The notes under the pieces: generated by a model
What the model saw: the letters and a program-made list of their open reading frames with translations, nothing else
Database searches by the model: none
Told to the model about the DNA's origin: nothing
In this document: positions 17,501 to 28,300 of the stretch, one piece after another
How the letters are laid out: every line of letters begins with the position of its first letter
Numbering within the stretch: position 1 is the stretch's first letter
Source of the DNA: JADKBO01 sp037968395
GTDB lineage: Bacteria > Bacteroidota > Bacteroidia > Chitinophagales > Saprospiraceae
DNA: 64,000 bases
Direction: 5' to 3'
Assembly (NCBI GenBank): GCA_037968395.1
Contig: JBBKVK010000357.1
Location: forward strand, 1 to 64,000
Made by a program: the position numbers and the translations under genes

Positions 17501-18847
17501 TTATAATTTCTTTCTAACATATTCAAAACCCAATTTATCTAAGCCCTCTTGGACATCTGGACTTGACATAAATAATTTCCAGATCAAACCTGTCCTATAG
17601 TTTTCTATCATAACAGGAATTGGGAGTTGATCAATCGCCAAATATCTAGGTAACGACCATTTTTCTTGTAAGCTAAATGCATCATAGGGCCCATACTTAC
17701 CAATCAAGGTATCTTTCTCATTATAAATATATTTCAAAAATCTCATACTTGCTTCAGGGGTATAAGGGAATGAAGATAAAGCAGCAGTAGGTGATATTAC
17801 ACCTAAGTCATTATCGGGCTGATGACCAGCATACCCAGTCATCGAATAACTAGAAGTCATCCCCCAACATTTATCGCTATATCCTAGAAAACTATTTGGA
17901 TTTATAATGGCATGTTGCAAATGGATATTAGCATGATTTTGATTTAGTAACCAATAGTCTGCATACTTATCTTTTAAACCATGTGGATCAAGTCCCAAGT
18001 AAGAATAATGTGCCCAAAAAAGAGGACCAACTGCTGCATCATCACTGTCATAATGATCCAAAATAGTTGGGATATCATACATTACTTTGTCTGTTACAAT
18101 ATCTCCTCCTCTCATAAACCCATTGTGAAAAACAGAGGGTTTTATTGCATGGTCTGGAGATGAGGCAGCTAACACATACATAATGAGACATTCGTTGTAC
18201 CCTTTTACAGCAAAATTCATTTTCCATTCATAGTTGGGTGACCAGTGCCAATAAAGCACATCTTCCCCTTTTGTAAAAAATGCCCAATCTATGGATTTCC
18301 AAAGTGTATCCATTTTCTTTGCGAGTTCTGTCTCATCAGTATTTCCACTTTTAAAATATTGTCTTGCTGTCAAAAGCCCTTGAGCTAAATATGCTGTCTC
18401 GACAAGATCTGCACCATCATCATATTTACTAAAAGGCTGAGTCGTCCCATCTGGTTTCATCCAATGCGACCAAGCACCATGATATCTTTCTGCTTTGTCT
18501 AACCAATTAACTAGTTTTAATAAGTGTAGGTAGCCTTCTTCTCGAGTGATAACTCCTCGTTCAATACCGACGATTATTGCCATAATGCCAAAGCCTGTCC
18601 CTCCAGAAGTGACTATATCTTGATCGTTTTGAGGATAGATATTGTCTAAATGAATTCTTTCTCTAGCAGCTCCGGACTTAGGCTCTTGCCCTTCGGTAAT
18701 GTACCTAATAGTCTGCTCCTGTACCTTGTCTAATAAAGCATCGTTTGATTTATCGTTTTCTTCAATTGGATTGGAGAGTTCAACTTTATTTTTACAAGAG
18801 AAACATATAATTAGCAAGCATAAGAAAACCCAATTTTTAGAAACCAT
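17501..18847 (-). CDS. GH144-like glucoamylase-domain lipoprotein
   Basis: Carries a Glycoamylase (PF10091-like) domain of the type assigned to GH144, whose characterised members cleave beta-1,2-glucan. The lipoprotein signal is MVSKNWVFLCLLIICFSC. Conserved blocks in order: TSGGTGFGIMAIIVGIERG, GAWSHWMKPDGTT with FSKYDDGADLVETAYLAQGL, LYWHWSPNYEWKMNF, GPLFWAHYSYLGLDP, GYAGHQPDNDLGVISPTAAL, and a closing AIDQLPIPVMIENYRTGLIW. At 448 residues it is essentially catalytic domain only. It shares all these blocks with the larger neighbour 18 bp upstream, so the two are paralogues, perhaps one endo-acting and one exo- or oligo-acting. Activity on beta-1,2-glucan is inferred from the family. Confidence 0.88.
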   Translation of the reverse strand: MVSKNWVFLCLLIICFSCKNKVELSNPIEENDKSNDALLDKVQEQTIRYITEGQEPKSGAARERIHLDNIYPQNDQDIVTSGGTGFGIMAIIVGIERGVITREEGYLHLLKLVNWLDKAERYHGAWSHWMKPDGTTQPFSKYDDGADLVETAYLAQGLLTARQYFKSGNTDETELAKKMDTLWKSIDWAFFTKGEDVLYWHWSPNYEWKMNFAVKGYNECLIMYVLAASSPDHAIKPSVFHNGFMRGGDIVTDKVMYDIPTILDHYDSDDAAVGPLFWAHYSYLGLDPHGLKDKYADYWLLNQNHANIHLQHAIINPNSFLGYSDKCWGMTSSYSMTGYAGHQPDNDLGVISPTAALSSFPYTPEASMRFLKYIYNEKDTLIGKYGPYDAFSLQEKWSLPRYLAIDQLPIPVMIENYRTGLIWKLFMSSPDVQEGLDKLGFEYVRKKL

Positions 18848-18865
18848 AAAATCATTTATTATAGA

Positions 18866-20803
18866 TTAATAAGTAAAACCTAACTTAGTAAGTCCACCTT
18901 GAATCTCGGGTGCTGACATAAATAAATCCCATAGCAATCCTGTCCTATGATTTTCAATCATACATACTATCGGTCCTTGATCTATGGCTAAATTAGAGGT
19001 TGCATACCAGTCAGCTGACTCATTATAAGAATCATAAAACCCATACGGGCCCCACATTTTATCTCCTAGGTCATAATATAACCGCTTAATCACTTCCATT
19101 GATTCTACTGGCGTATACGGCATTGAAGAAAGTGCTGCAGTTGGAGCAATTACACCCTTATCATTGTCAGGACTAAAGGCACTATATCCATTATTGCCAT
19201 CACAAGCTGTGAGACCCCAACTTCCTTTACCATATCCTTTTTTATTAAGCGGATTTGCATAACAATAACTCCTATTTACTTGAGTATGATTGGTGTTTTG
19301 CTGCCAATAGTTGGCATACTCGTCACTCAAATTTCTTGGATCCAGCCCAATAAAAGAATAATGACTAAAGAATAATGGTCCTCCTCTCCCTGCTCCTAAC
19401 GGCAAATTAAACCCATAGTAGGTATTGCCATTTTTCATTCCTCCATTCCGAGCATATCCTGTATTATAAACATCTTTATCTATCGTATGGGTAGTGGATG
19501 ACGCAGCTAATACATATGTTATTAGGGTTTCGTTGTGTCCACTGATCCTAAAATTCATGTCCCAATCAAAATCAGGGGACCAATGCCAATAGAGGGTCTT
19601 TTGTCCACCTCTTGTAAACCAATCCCATTCAACAGCATCCCAAAGAAAATTAATCCTGTCAATCAGGCTTGCCTCTCTAGCGTCGTTTGGGTTTAAATAT
19701 TGACGTAAAGTAATCAAAGCTTGTACCATGAAAGCAGTTTCTACCAAATCCGCTCCATTGTCTTTGGCACTAAATGGAAGTGCTTTACCTGATGCCCCAT
19801 TCATCCAATGTGACCAAGCCCCGTGAAATCGATCTGCATTTTTAAGAAAACTCAACATGATCTCCCATCTTCCAATTGCATCTTCTCTAGAAATAAATTC
19901 ACGTTCTACTCCTACGATCATAGCCATTAGCCCAAAGCCTGATCCACCAGTAGTGACCAGATCTATACTACTGTTTCTTTCTCTTGCTAAGCCACTCACT
20001 GGGTGTCCAAAATCCCAAAAATATTTGAGCGTTTGGCTTTGCACTAGGCTTAGTAATTCATCGTCTGATAATTCAGCATTACCTATAATAAATCTGTAGC
20101 TCATGGGGTCGAATTTTTTTCCTACAGAACTGCCAGTAGTCTCTTCTAACTTCAACTTATATTCTACTTGAGGTTTCAGACTAGATTTTGTGAATATCAT
20201 ATATTCTGCCGATCCTGATACAACTATTTTCAATTCTACTTCTTCTCCTGATTGATTTTCAATAATTATAAAATGATTTTCTAAGTTCTGTAAATTAATT
20301 CCTTCACTTAATGTTAATGCAAAAATGGGATCAACAGAGTCTATATTATTAATTTCAGTAGAAGAAAGGGATTTATCTTGAAAAGTAACGGAAACAACAG
20401 ATAATGGATTATTTACTACTTCGAATGTATAAGATTTGCCACCGAATGTAAAGCCCTCAGGTCCATTTAATTTATTACTGATAGTTAATTCATAAGAATT
20501 GCCATCAAAAAATATTTTATTACTAATAACTAATGTAAAATCCCCATCCTTCACAATATCGAAATCTAGTTCTTGATTTGTTGTTATGTTTTTAAGTTTG
20601 AAATCTTCTTTTAAATATTGAACCTCAATGTTAAACAAAAGAGCAATGGTATTTTGACCTGATGTAATCAATTCGTTCGATGAAAGATTAATATTATCAA
20701 TACTAGCATCTGATATTTTGATTAAATCTTCCTGATCATGATCGGACCTTTCACACCCAAAAGATACAAAGACAAATAGAAATATGAGATATTTTATATT
20801 CAA
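18866..20803 (-). CDS. GH144-like glucoamylase-domain lipoprotein with N-terminal Ig-like domains
   Basis: The start is a TTG, giving a lipoprotein signal ending VSFGC. Residues about 35-235 form two Ig-like domains (SbsA/Big-type stretches such as NELITSGQNTIALLFN and DSVDPIFALTLSEGIN). The catalytic Glycoamylase/GH144-like domain covers about 250-645 with VTTGGSGFGLMAMIVGVERE, GAWSHWMNGAS, AKDNGADLVETAFMVQ, LYWHWSPDFDWDMNF, GPLFFSHYSFIGLDP and NDKGVIAPTAALSSMPYTP. The Ig domains probably push the enzyme away from the cell surface. It sits between SusD and the shorter paralogue in one operon (13- and 18-bp gaps). Confidence 0.88.
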   Translation of the reverse strand: MNIKYLIFLFVFVSFGCERSDHDQEDLIKISDASIDNINLSSNELITSGQNTIALLFNIEVQYLKEDFKLKNITTNQELDFDIVKDGDFTLVISNKIFFDGNSYELTISNKLNGPEGFTFGGKSYTFEVVNNPLSVVSVTFQDKSLSSTEINNIDSVDPIFALTLSEGINLQNLENHFIIIENQSGEEVELKIVVSGSAEYMIFTKSSLKPQVEYKLKLEETTGSSVGKKFDPMSYRFIIGNAELSDDELLSLVQSQTLKYFWDFGHPVSGLARERNSSIDLVTTGGSGFGLMAMIVGVEREFISREDAIGRWEIMLSFLKNADRFHGAWSHWMNGASGKALPFSAKDNGADLVETAFMVQALITLRQYLNPNDAREASLIDRINFLWDAVEWDWFTRGGQKTLYWHWSPDFDWDMNFRISGHNETLITYVLAASSTTHTIDKDVYNTGYARNGGMKNGNTYYGFNLPLGAGRGGPLFFSHYSFIGLDPRNLSDEYANYWQQNTNHTQVNRSYCYANPLNKKGYGKGSWGLTACDGNNGYSAFSPDNDKGVIAPTAALSSMPYTPVESMEVIKRLYYDLGDKMWGPYGFYDSYNESADWYATSNLAIDQGPIVCMIENHRTGLLWDLFMSAPEIQGGLTKLGFTY

Positions 20804-20816
20804 AGCAGTTTGTTAT

Positions 20817-22289
20817 TTAGTATCCTTTATTTTGAATTAAAAACCCATCAGCTAAATCAATCTCTGTCTGAGGTAATGGCATTAATTCATGTTTGTTAGA
20901 TACGAATGGTTTACCTAATTTTTCCATTACTTCCGCTTGAATACCCCAACGGTGTAAGTCAAACCATCTGTGTTGTTCCATACCCAATTCTACTCTACGC
21001 TCTTTTCGTATAGCTTGTCTTAGCAATGACTGGTCTGTAGTCGTAATGTCTTTTAATATGAAGGTATTCGTGCCTCTGGCTCTAGCTCTAACCATGTTTA
21101 GGTATTTAAGAGCTTTGGTGCTCTGAGTTGTTTCATTGGCAGCCTCTGCAGCTAAGAGTAATACATCTGCATATCTCAACAATCTAATATTACCTGGTCC
21201 ATTGTCCTGCAATCCTGCATGGCTTGGTACCCATGCTTTCTGATTAAATCTTTCATTAAATACCTCCGGATTGTCTTGTACAATAGTTACACCATCAGGC
21301 AATACTTCTCCTACATATATAATTGTGGCTTGTCTTCTTGGGTCTCCTGGCTCATAAGTTGCAACCAAGTCATCACTTGGTCTATTAAATCCCCACCCTA
21401 GATTTGGGTTGCCTCTGACCCCTTGTACCATATTAAAGGGTGTTGCACCAGAACCAACTACAGCTGCTTGAAGAGCAACAGCACCTATTTCAAATATACT
21501 TTCTATCCCATTTTCATTGGCTTGGGTAAAAATTAGATTGTATTGTGGTATTAAATCATATTGAACACTATTGATAACGTCTTCACATAGTGTTAGTGCT
21601 TCAATATTTTTGTTTTGCAATAAGTATAACTTAGCGAGGATACCTTGGGCCGCTCCTCTGGTTGCTCTACCTAGATCATTTGATGCATACTTAGACTTTA
21701 ATGGTAAATGCTTTATGGAAAACAACAAATCACGCTCAATAAAATCATAAACTTCTTGTACACTGTTCCTTGTCTGAGTAAAATATTCTTCCTCTTTAAG
21801 TTGTCTATCTATGATTGGTAACTCACCAAACCATTGTACCATTCTAAAATAACAAAATGCTCTTAAAAACCTTGCTTCTCCTTCTAATCTGTTTCTGTAC
21901 TCTGCATCCATATCCACATTTGGAATGTTTACAATGGATTGATTGGCTCTTGCTATTGTATTGTAATGACCTCTCCAAGTAGCAGAAAACACTTCATTGG
22001 TTGGGTCAAAATTAAATTCATCTATTTGTCTTAAAAAGAGGCCATCATTCTCAGAACTTCCTTTATCCGCGTCATCACTTATGATATCTGTAGCTCCTAA
22101 ATATGGCAAGCCGCAAAATTCCCAAGACCTAAAATTGGCATAAATGGCATTGACCGATTGCTCAGCTTGCTCAGCAGTTTGAAAAAATGTATCTGCAGTC
22201 AATTGACCTAAAGGTTTTCTATCTAAAAAATCTTTTGAACAAGAAGCAAATAAAAATACAAGTGTTGATATATAGATTATAATTTTCAT
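20817..22289 (-). CDS. SusD/RagB family surface glycan-binding lipoprotein
   Basis: Works as the lid of a SusC-type pore, capturing oligosaccharides at the outer membrane. The lipoprotein signal MKIIIYISTLVFLFASC is followed by KDFLDRKPLGQLTADTFF, typical of the SusD N-terminus. NQSIVNIPNVD and FLRAFCYFRMVQWFGELPII are the TPR-like helical core. The C-terminus has the RagB signature LLRYADVLLLAAEAAN and IRKERRVELGMEQHRWFDLHRWG. At 490 residues the length is normal. It lies 12 bp behind the SusC gene, so the pair is co-expressed. Confidence 0.95.
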   Translation of the reverse strand: MKIIIYISTLVFLFASCSKDFLDRKPLGQLTADTFFQTAEQAEQSVNAIYANFRSWEFCGLPYLGATDIISDDADKGSSENDGLFLRQIDEFNFDPTNEVFSATWRGHYNTIARANQSIVNIPNVDMDAEYRNRLEGEARFLRAFCYFRMVQWFGELPIIDRQLKEEEYFTQTRNSVQEVYDFIERDLLFSIKHLPLKSKYASNDLGRATRGAAQGILAKLYLLQNKNIEALTLCEDVINSVQYDLIPQYNLIFTQANENGIESIFEIGAVALQAAVVGSGATPFNMVQGVRGNPNLGWGFNRPSDDLVATYEPGDPRRQATIIYVGEVLPDGVTIVQDNPEVFNERFNQKAWVPSHAGLQDNGPGNIRLLRYADVLLLAAEAANETTQSTKALKYLNMVRARARGTNTFILKDITTTDQSLLRQAIRKERRVELGMEQHRWFDLHRWGIQAEVMEKLGKPFVSNKHELMPLPQTEIDLADGFLIQNKGY

Positions 22290-22301
22290 CTCTTTTAATT
22301 T

Positions 22302-25271
22302 TTAAAACTTTGTATTTAATCCAAACTGTATCGACTTAGCAATAGGATAATTACCTCTATCAAATCCTACACTAAAACTACTACCTGCATTGGGAAACTC
22401 AGGAGTATATCCACTAAACGTTTGTTTGGTCCATAGGTTTGTACCAGATATATAAAATCTTAAATCTTTTACTTTTATCCTAGAAATTAGTTTTGCTGGC
22501 ACAGTATAACCGAGACTGATGTTTCTTAATCTAAAAAATGAGCCGTCTTCAATAAAGTGATCGCTAACTCGATAATTGTTTCCACCATTTGTAACTCTTG
22601 GTTCCTCAGTATTGGTGTTTTCAGGAGTCCAAGCATCTGCTACGTGTTTTTCCCAGTTGTACACCCCAAATCTGAAAGTTTCTTTTTCATTAAATACTTT
22701 ATTACCAGTTACACCTAGAAAATCTACAATAACATCAATTCCCTTATATTCGACTGAGGCATTAAATCCATAAGTCAACGTTGGTATAGGACTACCTAAA
22801 TAGACTCTATCTTCCCCATCAATAATATCATCTAGATTTGTGTCTACAAACTTCAGATCTCCGGGTTTTTCATTTCCAATAGATGGTCCAGCAGCAATTT
22901 CTTCTGCACTTTGGAATAGACCATCAGTTTGGTATCCGTAAAATGCACCTATAGGTAAGCCTACTACCGTCCTAGTTGCTGGTTCTCCATTGATGAAAGA
23001 AGAGAAAATTTCTGTTTTCCCTTGTGCCAATTTGGTCACTTCGTTACTAATTGGTGATATATTTGCACCAAAAGAATATGTGATTTTACCAGATTCTCTC
23101 CATCCTAAAGTGATATCCCATCCCTTATTTATAACGGAAGCTGTATTGACAAAAGGGTCATTTTGTGATCCTACATAATCAGGAATCGGCACATCTGCAA
23201 TAATATCATAAGTATTACGTCTATACCAATCTATTTCAGAAGTAAACTTTCCTCCAAAAAGTGAAATTTCTACTCCTATATCTGTTTGTTTTGATGACTC
23301 CCATTTAAGATCTGGATTGGAAAGTGACAAGATCGTCGCTCCTTGGTTTATGCTTTCGCCTGTGCCCAACACAGCGTACAGGCCACCATTTACTATTGCA
23401 GAGGTAGGGTATCTGTTGCTTATTGCTTGATTTCCAAGTATACCATAACTTGCTCTCACCTTCAATTTGTCAAGCTGTTTTATACTTTGGAAGAAGTTTT
23501 CAGATCCAAGATTCCATCCTAAACCAATAGAAGGAAAATAACCCGTTCTATTAGCCTCAGTAAATCTACTAGATTGATCAATTCTCATCGAGACAGTTAC
23601 AAGATATTTACTGTCATAACTGTAATTTGTTCTAAACAAATAAGAATTTAGTGCTTCAGCAGATGCTCCACCAAAATTCATTTGTGTCGTATCGTTTCCT
23701 GATGACAAATACAACAACTCGTCGGCTGTCCCAGGAAAATTTTCTCTACTAGCTCCAAGGCTTTCACTAGTTCGTTCCTCAGCGGTATATCCTACTAGAC
23801 CTGTAACATTGTGTTTGCCCCATGAATTTAGATATGTTAATGATTGTTCCCATATCCAATTGTTATTGCCACCCTTACTTACACTCAATCTATCATTATT
23901 ATTGAGTTGCGATGAACTTACTTTAAATATAGGTTCAAAATATTTTGAATCTGCAGAATTAATGTCATATCCATAATTAGATCTAAACTTAAAATGTTTT
24001 AAGAATGAAATCTCTCCAAACAGATTACCTAACAGGCTATTGCCTTTGCTGTAGTTATTGCTTTTATAAAACTGATCCGCTGCAGGATTTCCAACCGCTA
24101 AACCAAAAAATGTAGGGTCAGTAAAATTACCTAAAGTATCTCTTACTGAAAGTACCGATGGCATTCTATATGCAGACGTAACTACATTAGGACCATTGTG
24201 ACTCTTAGAGTTTGAATATGCTGCATTATTGCCAATAGTCAACCAATTATTTACTTTAAATTGTGTATTTAATCTTAATGTAGCTCTAGCGTAATCTGTA
24301 TTTTTTAATATACCTTCTTGTTTGAAATAATTACCACTTAGGCTATATGTCATGCTAGAGCTCCCTCCACTTATTCCTAATTGTGCATTGTACATTTGTG
24401 CTGTTGTCAACACTTCGCGTTGCCAATCTGTGCCTACTCCTAGTGAGTCTGGGTTAGAATAAAAGTTTTTGTTTTTAAATTGATTATATGCTCTGGCAAA
24501 TTCAGAAGCATCTAAAAGTGATATAAATCTTGCTGCTTCTTGTTGTCCAGAGAATGCCGAGAATGTTATTTCACCATCCTTTTTTGCACTACCACTTTTA
24601 GTTGTAATTATGATAACACCATTAGCCCCTCTACTTCCATAAATAGCTGAGGCAGAAGCATCTTTTAGTACTTCAACGCTTTCTATATCCTGAGGATTAA
24701 GAAAATCCGCATCGTAAGTAATCATCCCATCTATGACATATAAAGGGTTAGAGTTGTTAAGAGTACCTGTTCCTCTAATTCTAATTACAGCACTTTCTCC
24801 TGGTTTTCCTGAGGGAGGTGATGCATAAACTCCAGCTATTTTTCCTTGTATGGCTTGAGCAAAATTAGGAGTTGGTATCCTTGCAATCTCTTCTCCTTTT
24901 AGACTAGATACTGCTCCTGTAAGATCACTTTTCTTTTGAACTCCATAACCTACCACTACAATTTGATCAAGTAAAGTGCTATTTTCTATAAGAATTACAT
25001 CCAAATTAGTTAGTCCGTTAATAAGAATAGTTTGCTCCTCATAACCTACATATGTTACCACAATAGATGCTTGATCAGAACCAACTGTTAAGCTGAATCC
25101 TCCATCTATGTCAGTAATGGTACCATTGCTTGTCCCAGCTTCAACTATTGTTGCTCCAATCAGTGGTTCATTACTATCATCTGCTGTAACTCTTCCTTCT
25201 ATAGCGTGCTGAGCAATAGAAAAGAATGATGTAAATAGAAGTATTGTTAGAAAAAGTGATTTCAAATTCAT
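22302..25271 (-). CDS. SusC/RagA family TonB-dependent outer-membrane transporter
   Basis: Imports glycan fragments across the outer membrane with TonB energy. The signal peptide ends near SIAQ. A CarboxypepD_reg-like domain follows (IEGRVTADDSNEPLIGATIV), then the plug domain with IVVGYGVQKKSDLTGAVS, PLYVIDG and ASASAIYGSRGANGVIIITT, and the beta barrel to a C-terminal phenylalanine (SIQFGLNTKF). At 989 residues the length is standard. The gene sits 107 bp behind the six-module T9SS protein, with a strong hairpin in that gap, and directly precedes SusD. Confidence 0.96.
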   Translation of the reverse strand: MNLKSLFLTILLFTSFFSIAQHAIEGRVTADDSNEPLIGATIVEAGTSNGTITDIDGGFSLTVGSDQASIVVTYVGYEEQTILINGLTNLDVILIENSTLLDQIVVVGYGVQKKSDLTGAVSSLKGEEIARIPTPNFAQAIQGKIAGVYASPPSGKPGESAVIRIRGTGTLNNSNPLYVIDGMITYDADFLNPQDIESVEVLKDASASAIYGSRGANGVIIITTKSGSAKKDGEITFSAFSGQQEAARFISLLDASEFARAYNQFKNKNFYSNPDSLGVGTDWQREVLTTAQMYNAQLGISGGSSSMTYSLSGNYFKQEGILKNTDYARATLRLNTQFKVNNWLTIGNNAAYSNSKSHNGPNVVTSAYRMPSVLSVRDTLGNFTDPTFFGLAVGNPAADQFYKSNNYSKGNSLLGNLFGEISFLKHFKFRSNYGYDINSADSKYFEPIFKVSSSQLNNNDRLSVSKGGNNNWIWEQSLTYLNSWGKHNVTGLVGYTAEERTSESLGASRENFPGTADELLYLSSGNDTTQMNFGGASAEALNSYLFRTNYSYDSKYLVTVSMRIDQSSRFTEANRTGYFPSIGLGWNLGSENFFQSIKQLDKLKVRASYGILGNQAISNRYPTSAIVNGGLYAVLGTGESINQGATILSLSNPDLKWESSKQTDIGVEISLFGGKFTSEIDWYRRNTYDIIADVPIPDYVGSQNDPFVNTASVINKGWDITLGWRESGKITYSFGANISPISNEVTKLAQGKTEIFSSFINGEPATRTVVGLPIGAFYGYQTDGLFQSAEEIAAGPSIGNEKPGDLKFVDTNLDDIIDGEDRVYLGSPIPTLTYGFNASVEYKGIDVIVDFLGVTGNKVFNEKETFRFGVYNWEKHVADAWTPENTNTEEPRVTNGGNNYRVSDHFIEDGSFFRLRNISLGYTVPAKLISRIKVKDLRFYISGTNLWTKQTFSGYTPEFPNAGSSFSVGFDRGNYPIAKSIQFGLNTKF

Positions 25272-25317
25272 TGCCTTAGTATTTAATCCAAAATGGTTAT
25301 TAAATGGAAATAAGAAA

Positions 25318-25365
25318 AATACTAGGTCTTTAAAGTAAGGAATTTCACTTTATAGACCTAGTATT
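25318..25365 (-). terminator. Hairpin terminator/attenuator between T9SS protein and susC
   Basis: The arms ATACTAGGTCTTTAAAGT (25319-25336) and 25347-25364 pair over 18 positions with one mismatch, plus one flanking pair, around a 10-base loop. On the minus strand the hairpin is followed by ATTTTTCTTATTT, a plausible U-tract. It sits in the 107-bp gap after the six-module protein gene. No TAnnTTTG core is seen between it and susC, so partial read-through is likely. Confidence 0.7.
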
Positions 25366-25378
25366 CCGTATTAATCTA

Positions 25379-28300
25379 CTACAACTTTACAAATTTAGAT
25401 TGAGCCACAACTTGGCCAATTTGATTGTATCCTAATAAAATGTATGCTCCATTTTGTAATTGTGATACATTTAATGAGATATCACTATTATTACTATTAA
25501 ATGTAGATCCAAGTCTTTGTCCATACATAGAATAAATTTCTATCTTAGTTAAATCACTTGTGTTTCTTATAGTCAATACATCATTAACAGGATTTGGACT
25601 TATAGATAACTTTTCAATAGTTGGATCATTAGTACCTACGATTTCTCCACAATCTCCACCATCTACTTTCACATTATCAAAATAGTAAACTACATCCGCA
25701 GTAGGTAGGTTTTCGATATCCCAAATCAATGTAAGTCTTGCATATTGCCCAGCTGGGTCAATTGGAGTAGGCGAATTAGCAAAATCAAATGACAACTCTT
25801 CCCACTCATTTGCTTTTGTATTAGTTACGGTATTGTCACCTGACCCACCAGGAAAACCTTCGACTAAAGGAAATTCTACCTTCATAGTAACTGCTCCTAC
25901 TTTAGGAGACAGCACTTGCATTTTCAGCACAGTGTTACTACTAAAATTGATGTATGATTCTAGGTTGGTAAACATCCCTTGCCATGGTTGTTCGCCTGTA
26001 GCTTTTTCTGTTGCCTTACCTACTTTATCTGATAAGTTGATTCCACTTTTATTTGGATTATCAACTAATTCAAATCCCCCAGAGTTATCTGCTGGAAAAT
26101 AATTCCATACTGAAGAAGTAAATGCTGCGTCATCAAAATTCATAATACAACTATTATACGGTGCATGTGCCCATTTAAGGTTGTCAATAATATAGTTTTC
26201 ATCAGGCCCCGAGTCTTTTCCTCCATTAAAAAAGAAACATACTTTTCGATAGTCATTGCCAGCTTCTGCAGAAAAGTCCGCTGAAATTTTATTCCATTTT
26301 CCTGCTTCTGGCACTTCAGTCCAAAGTTCTTTAGCTGGACTTGTTCCACCTTCCAATTTCAATAATAATGGTGAATTTGCAATTGGCGATAATACTTGAA
26401 GTTCTAATTGATTAAAAACTTCTAAGTCGATGCCATCTGGAAATTCTGTACACAAAGCACCCCAAGGTTCATTCGCTTGTTCTTTGTAAAGACCAACTTT
26501 TGTCGAAGCATTACCGGTCGTGTTAGGATTATTCACTACTGATAGTAAATCCGAGCCAACACTAAAGTCGTAATTTCTTTGACATTCAAAATCGTCAATG
26601 ATGTTTAAAATTGCTACGGCGTTTTCACAAGGATCAACAGTCGCTTCTGATTGCGTTAAATTATCAAAATAAAATGTTGCACCTTGTTCTGCTACGTTTG
26701 GATTAAAAATTAACTTCATTGCTGACCAATCTGAAGTTGCATTAAATTCTGCAAAGTTGAAGGACACCTTTTCCCACTCACCTGGAGTTTTAAGGTCTCT
26801 TGTTACTTCTTTATTACCATCAGTTACACTTTCTAATTGCATAGTGACATTGGTACTTCCAGCTGGAGCTAAAATATCTAAATTATATTGTGCTTTTACT
26901 GAAATATCAATAAACCCTGGTGCTACCGCTGCGACAGTAGAGAATGGCGAAGAACCTTTCTTGTATTCCCCAACTTTAGACGATGCATTGATGCCTGTTG
27001 TCAAAGGGTTATCTACAACTGCAAATACACCATGAATAGCTGTCAACTGGTCAAGAGGCTCCCAAGGTAATGCTGCCCCATTTTCGAAGTTTTCAAGGTC
27101 AGAAGTTGTCTTTTCTCCAAATCTGATCTCATCAATAAAGTATTCATCTCCTACTTCTGGCAGATTGCCTGCATTGAAGAAAAGGGCAATTTTTTTATGG
27201 TTATTAAGCTCCTCCGAACTAAAATCAACACTGTAATCTATCCATTGTCCCGCTTCTGTAACATCGACCCAGACTTCTTTAGCTGGTGAAGTACCGCCTT
27301 CTAGTTTAGTCAAGACTCGAGTAACCTTTGGCGACCAAAGTTTAAAGTTCAATTGATTATTTACACTAAAGTCGATAGGGTTTTGATGATCAATTACAAG
27401 TGCTGCCCATTCTTCCATCAACGGATCAACATATTTGCCAACCATCGAACTTCCATTTACTGCATTTGGAGCAGGGTTAGCAATTACACTTATGCTGTCC
27501 CACCCATTTGTATAAGTAGCATGTCTATTACATTCGTAGTCATCAATGATAGTTACATCTTTAACAACATTCGTACAAGCACCAGCAGATACAGCATAAA
27601 TATTGTCAAAATAATAATCATCCATGCTAGTCTCGACACCTTGGTCAAAGAATATGATCGCTTTGTTTAAGTGAGTATAACTAGCTTCTTCTGAAAGGTC
27701 AATCGTATATTCTTGCCACTGATTTGCAAGTCCAATATTGACGACTTTTTCTACAGCTGGCCCTCCTGCACCCTCTAGTTTAAATAAAAACTGAGTGGCT
27801 GCTGTAGCGTTAACACTTATCTTTAATTGATTTAATACACTAAAGTCAAAGGGAGTAGTACGTTCAGCTATTAACAAGCTATAAGAATGAGCTCCAGACT
27901 TAGTATATTTACCACAATTGGCAGAATCATTAACTTTATTAGGCATTGGGTTTGCAATTGGTGCATCTAAAACACCATCAGCTCCTACCCAGCCCATTTC
28001 ATTACCTGTCTCAAAAGTCTCATAGACTTGAATGGCTTCTTTAGCTACTATATCATCTATATAGAATGTGCCTGCTGTTGGTACAACAAATGGATCAAAA
28101 GAAACTAGAAACTTGTCTAATGTAGTAAGTCCCGCAGCTCCAGAAAAATCCACAGTATAATTTACCCATGCATTAGCTTCTGTAATATCTATAAATTTTT
28201 CAACTGCAGATCCACCGCCTTCCATCTTAAATAAAAGTCTGCTAGGAGCATACGGTGCCCATATTTTTATAGTAAAAAGGTTATTAGTGCTAAGATCTGC

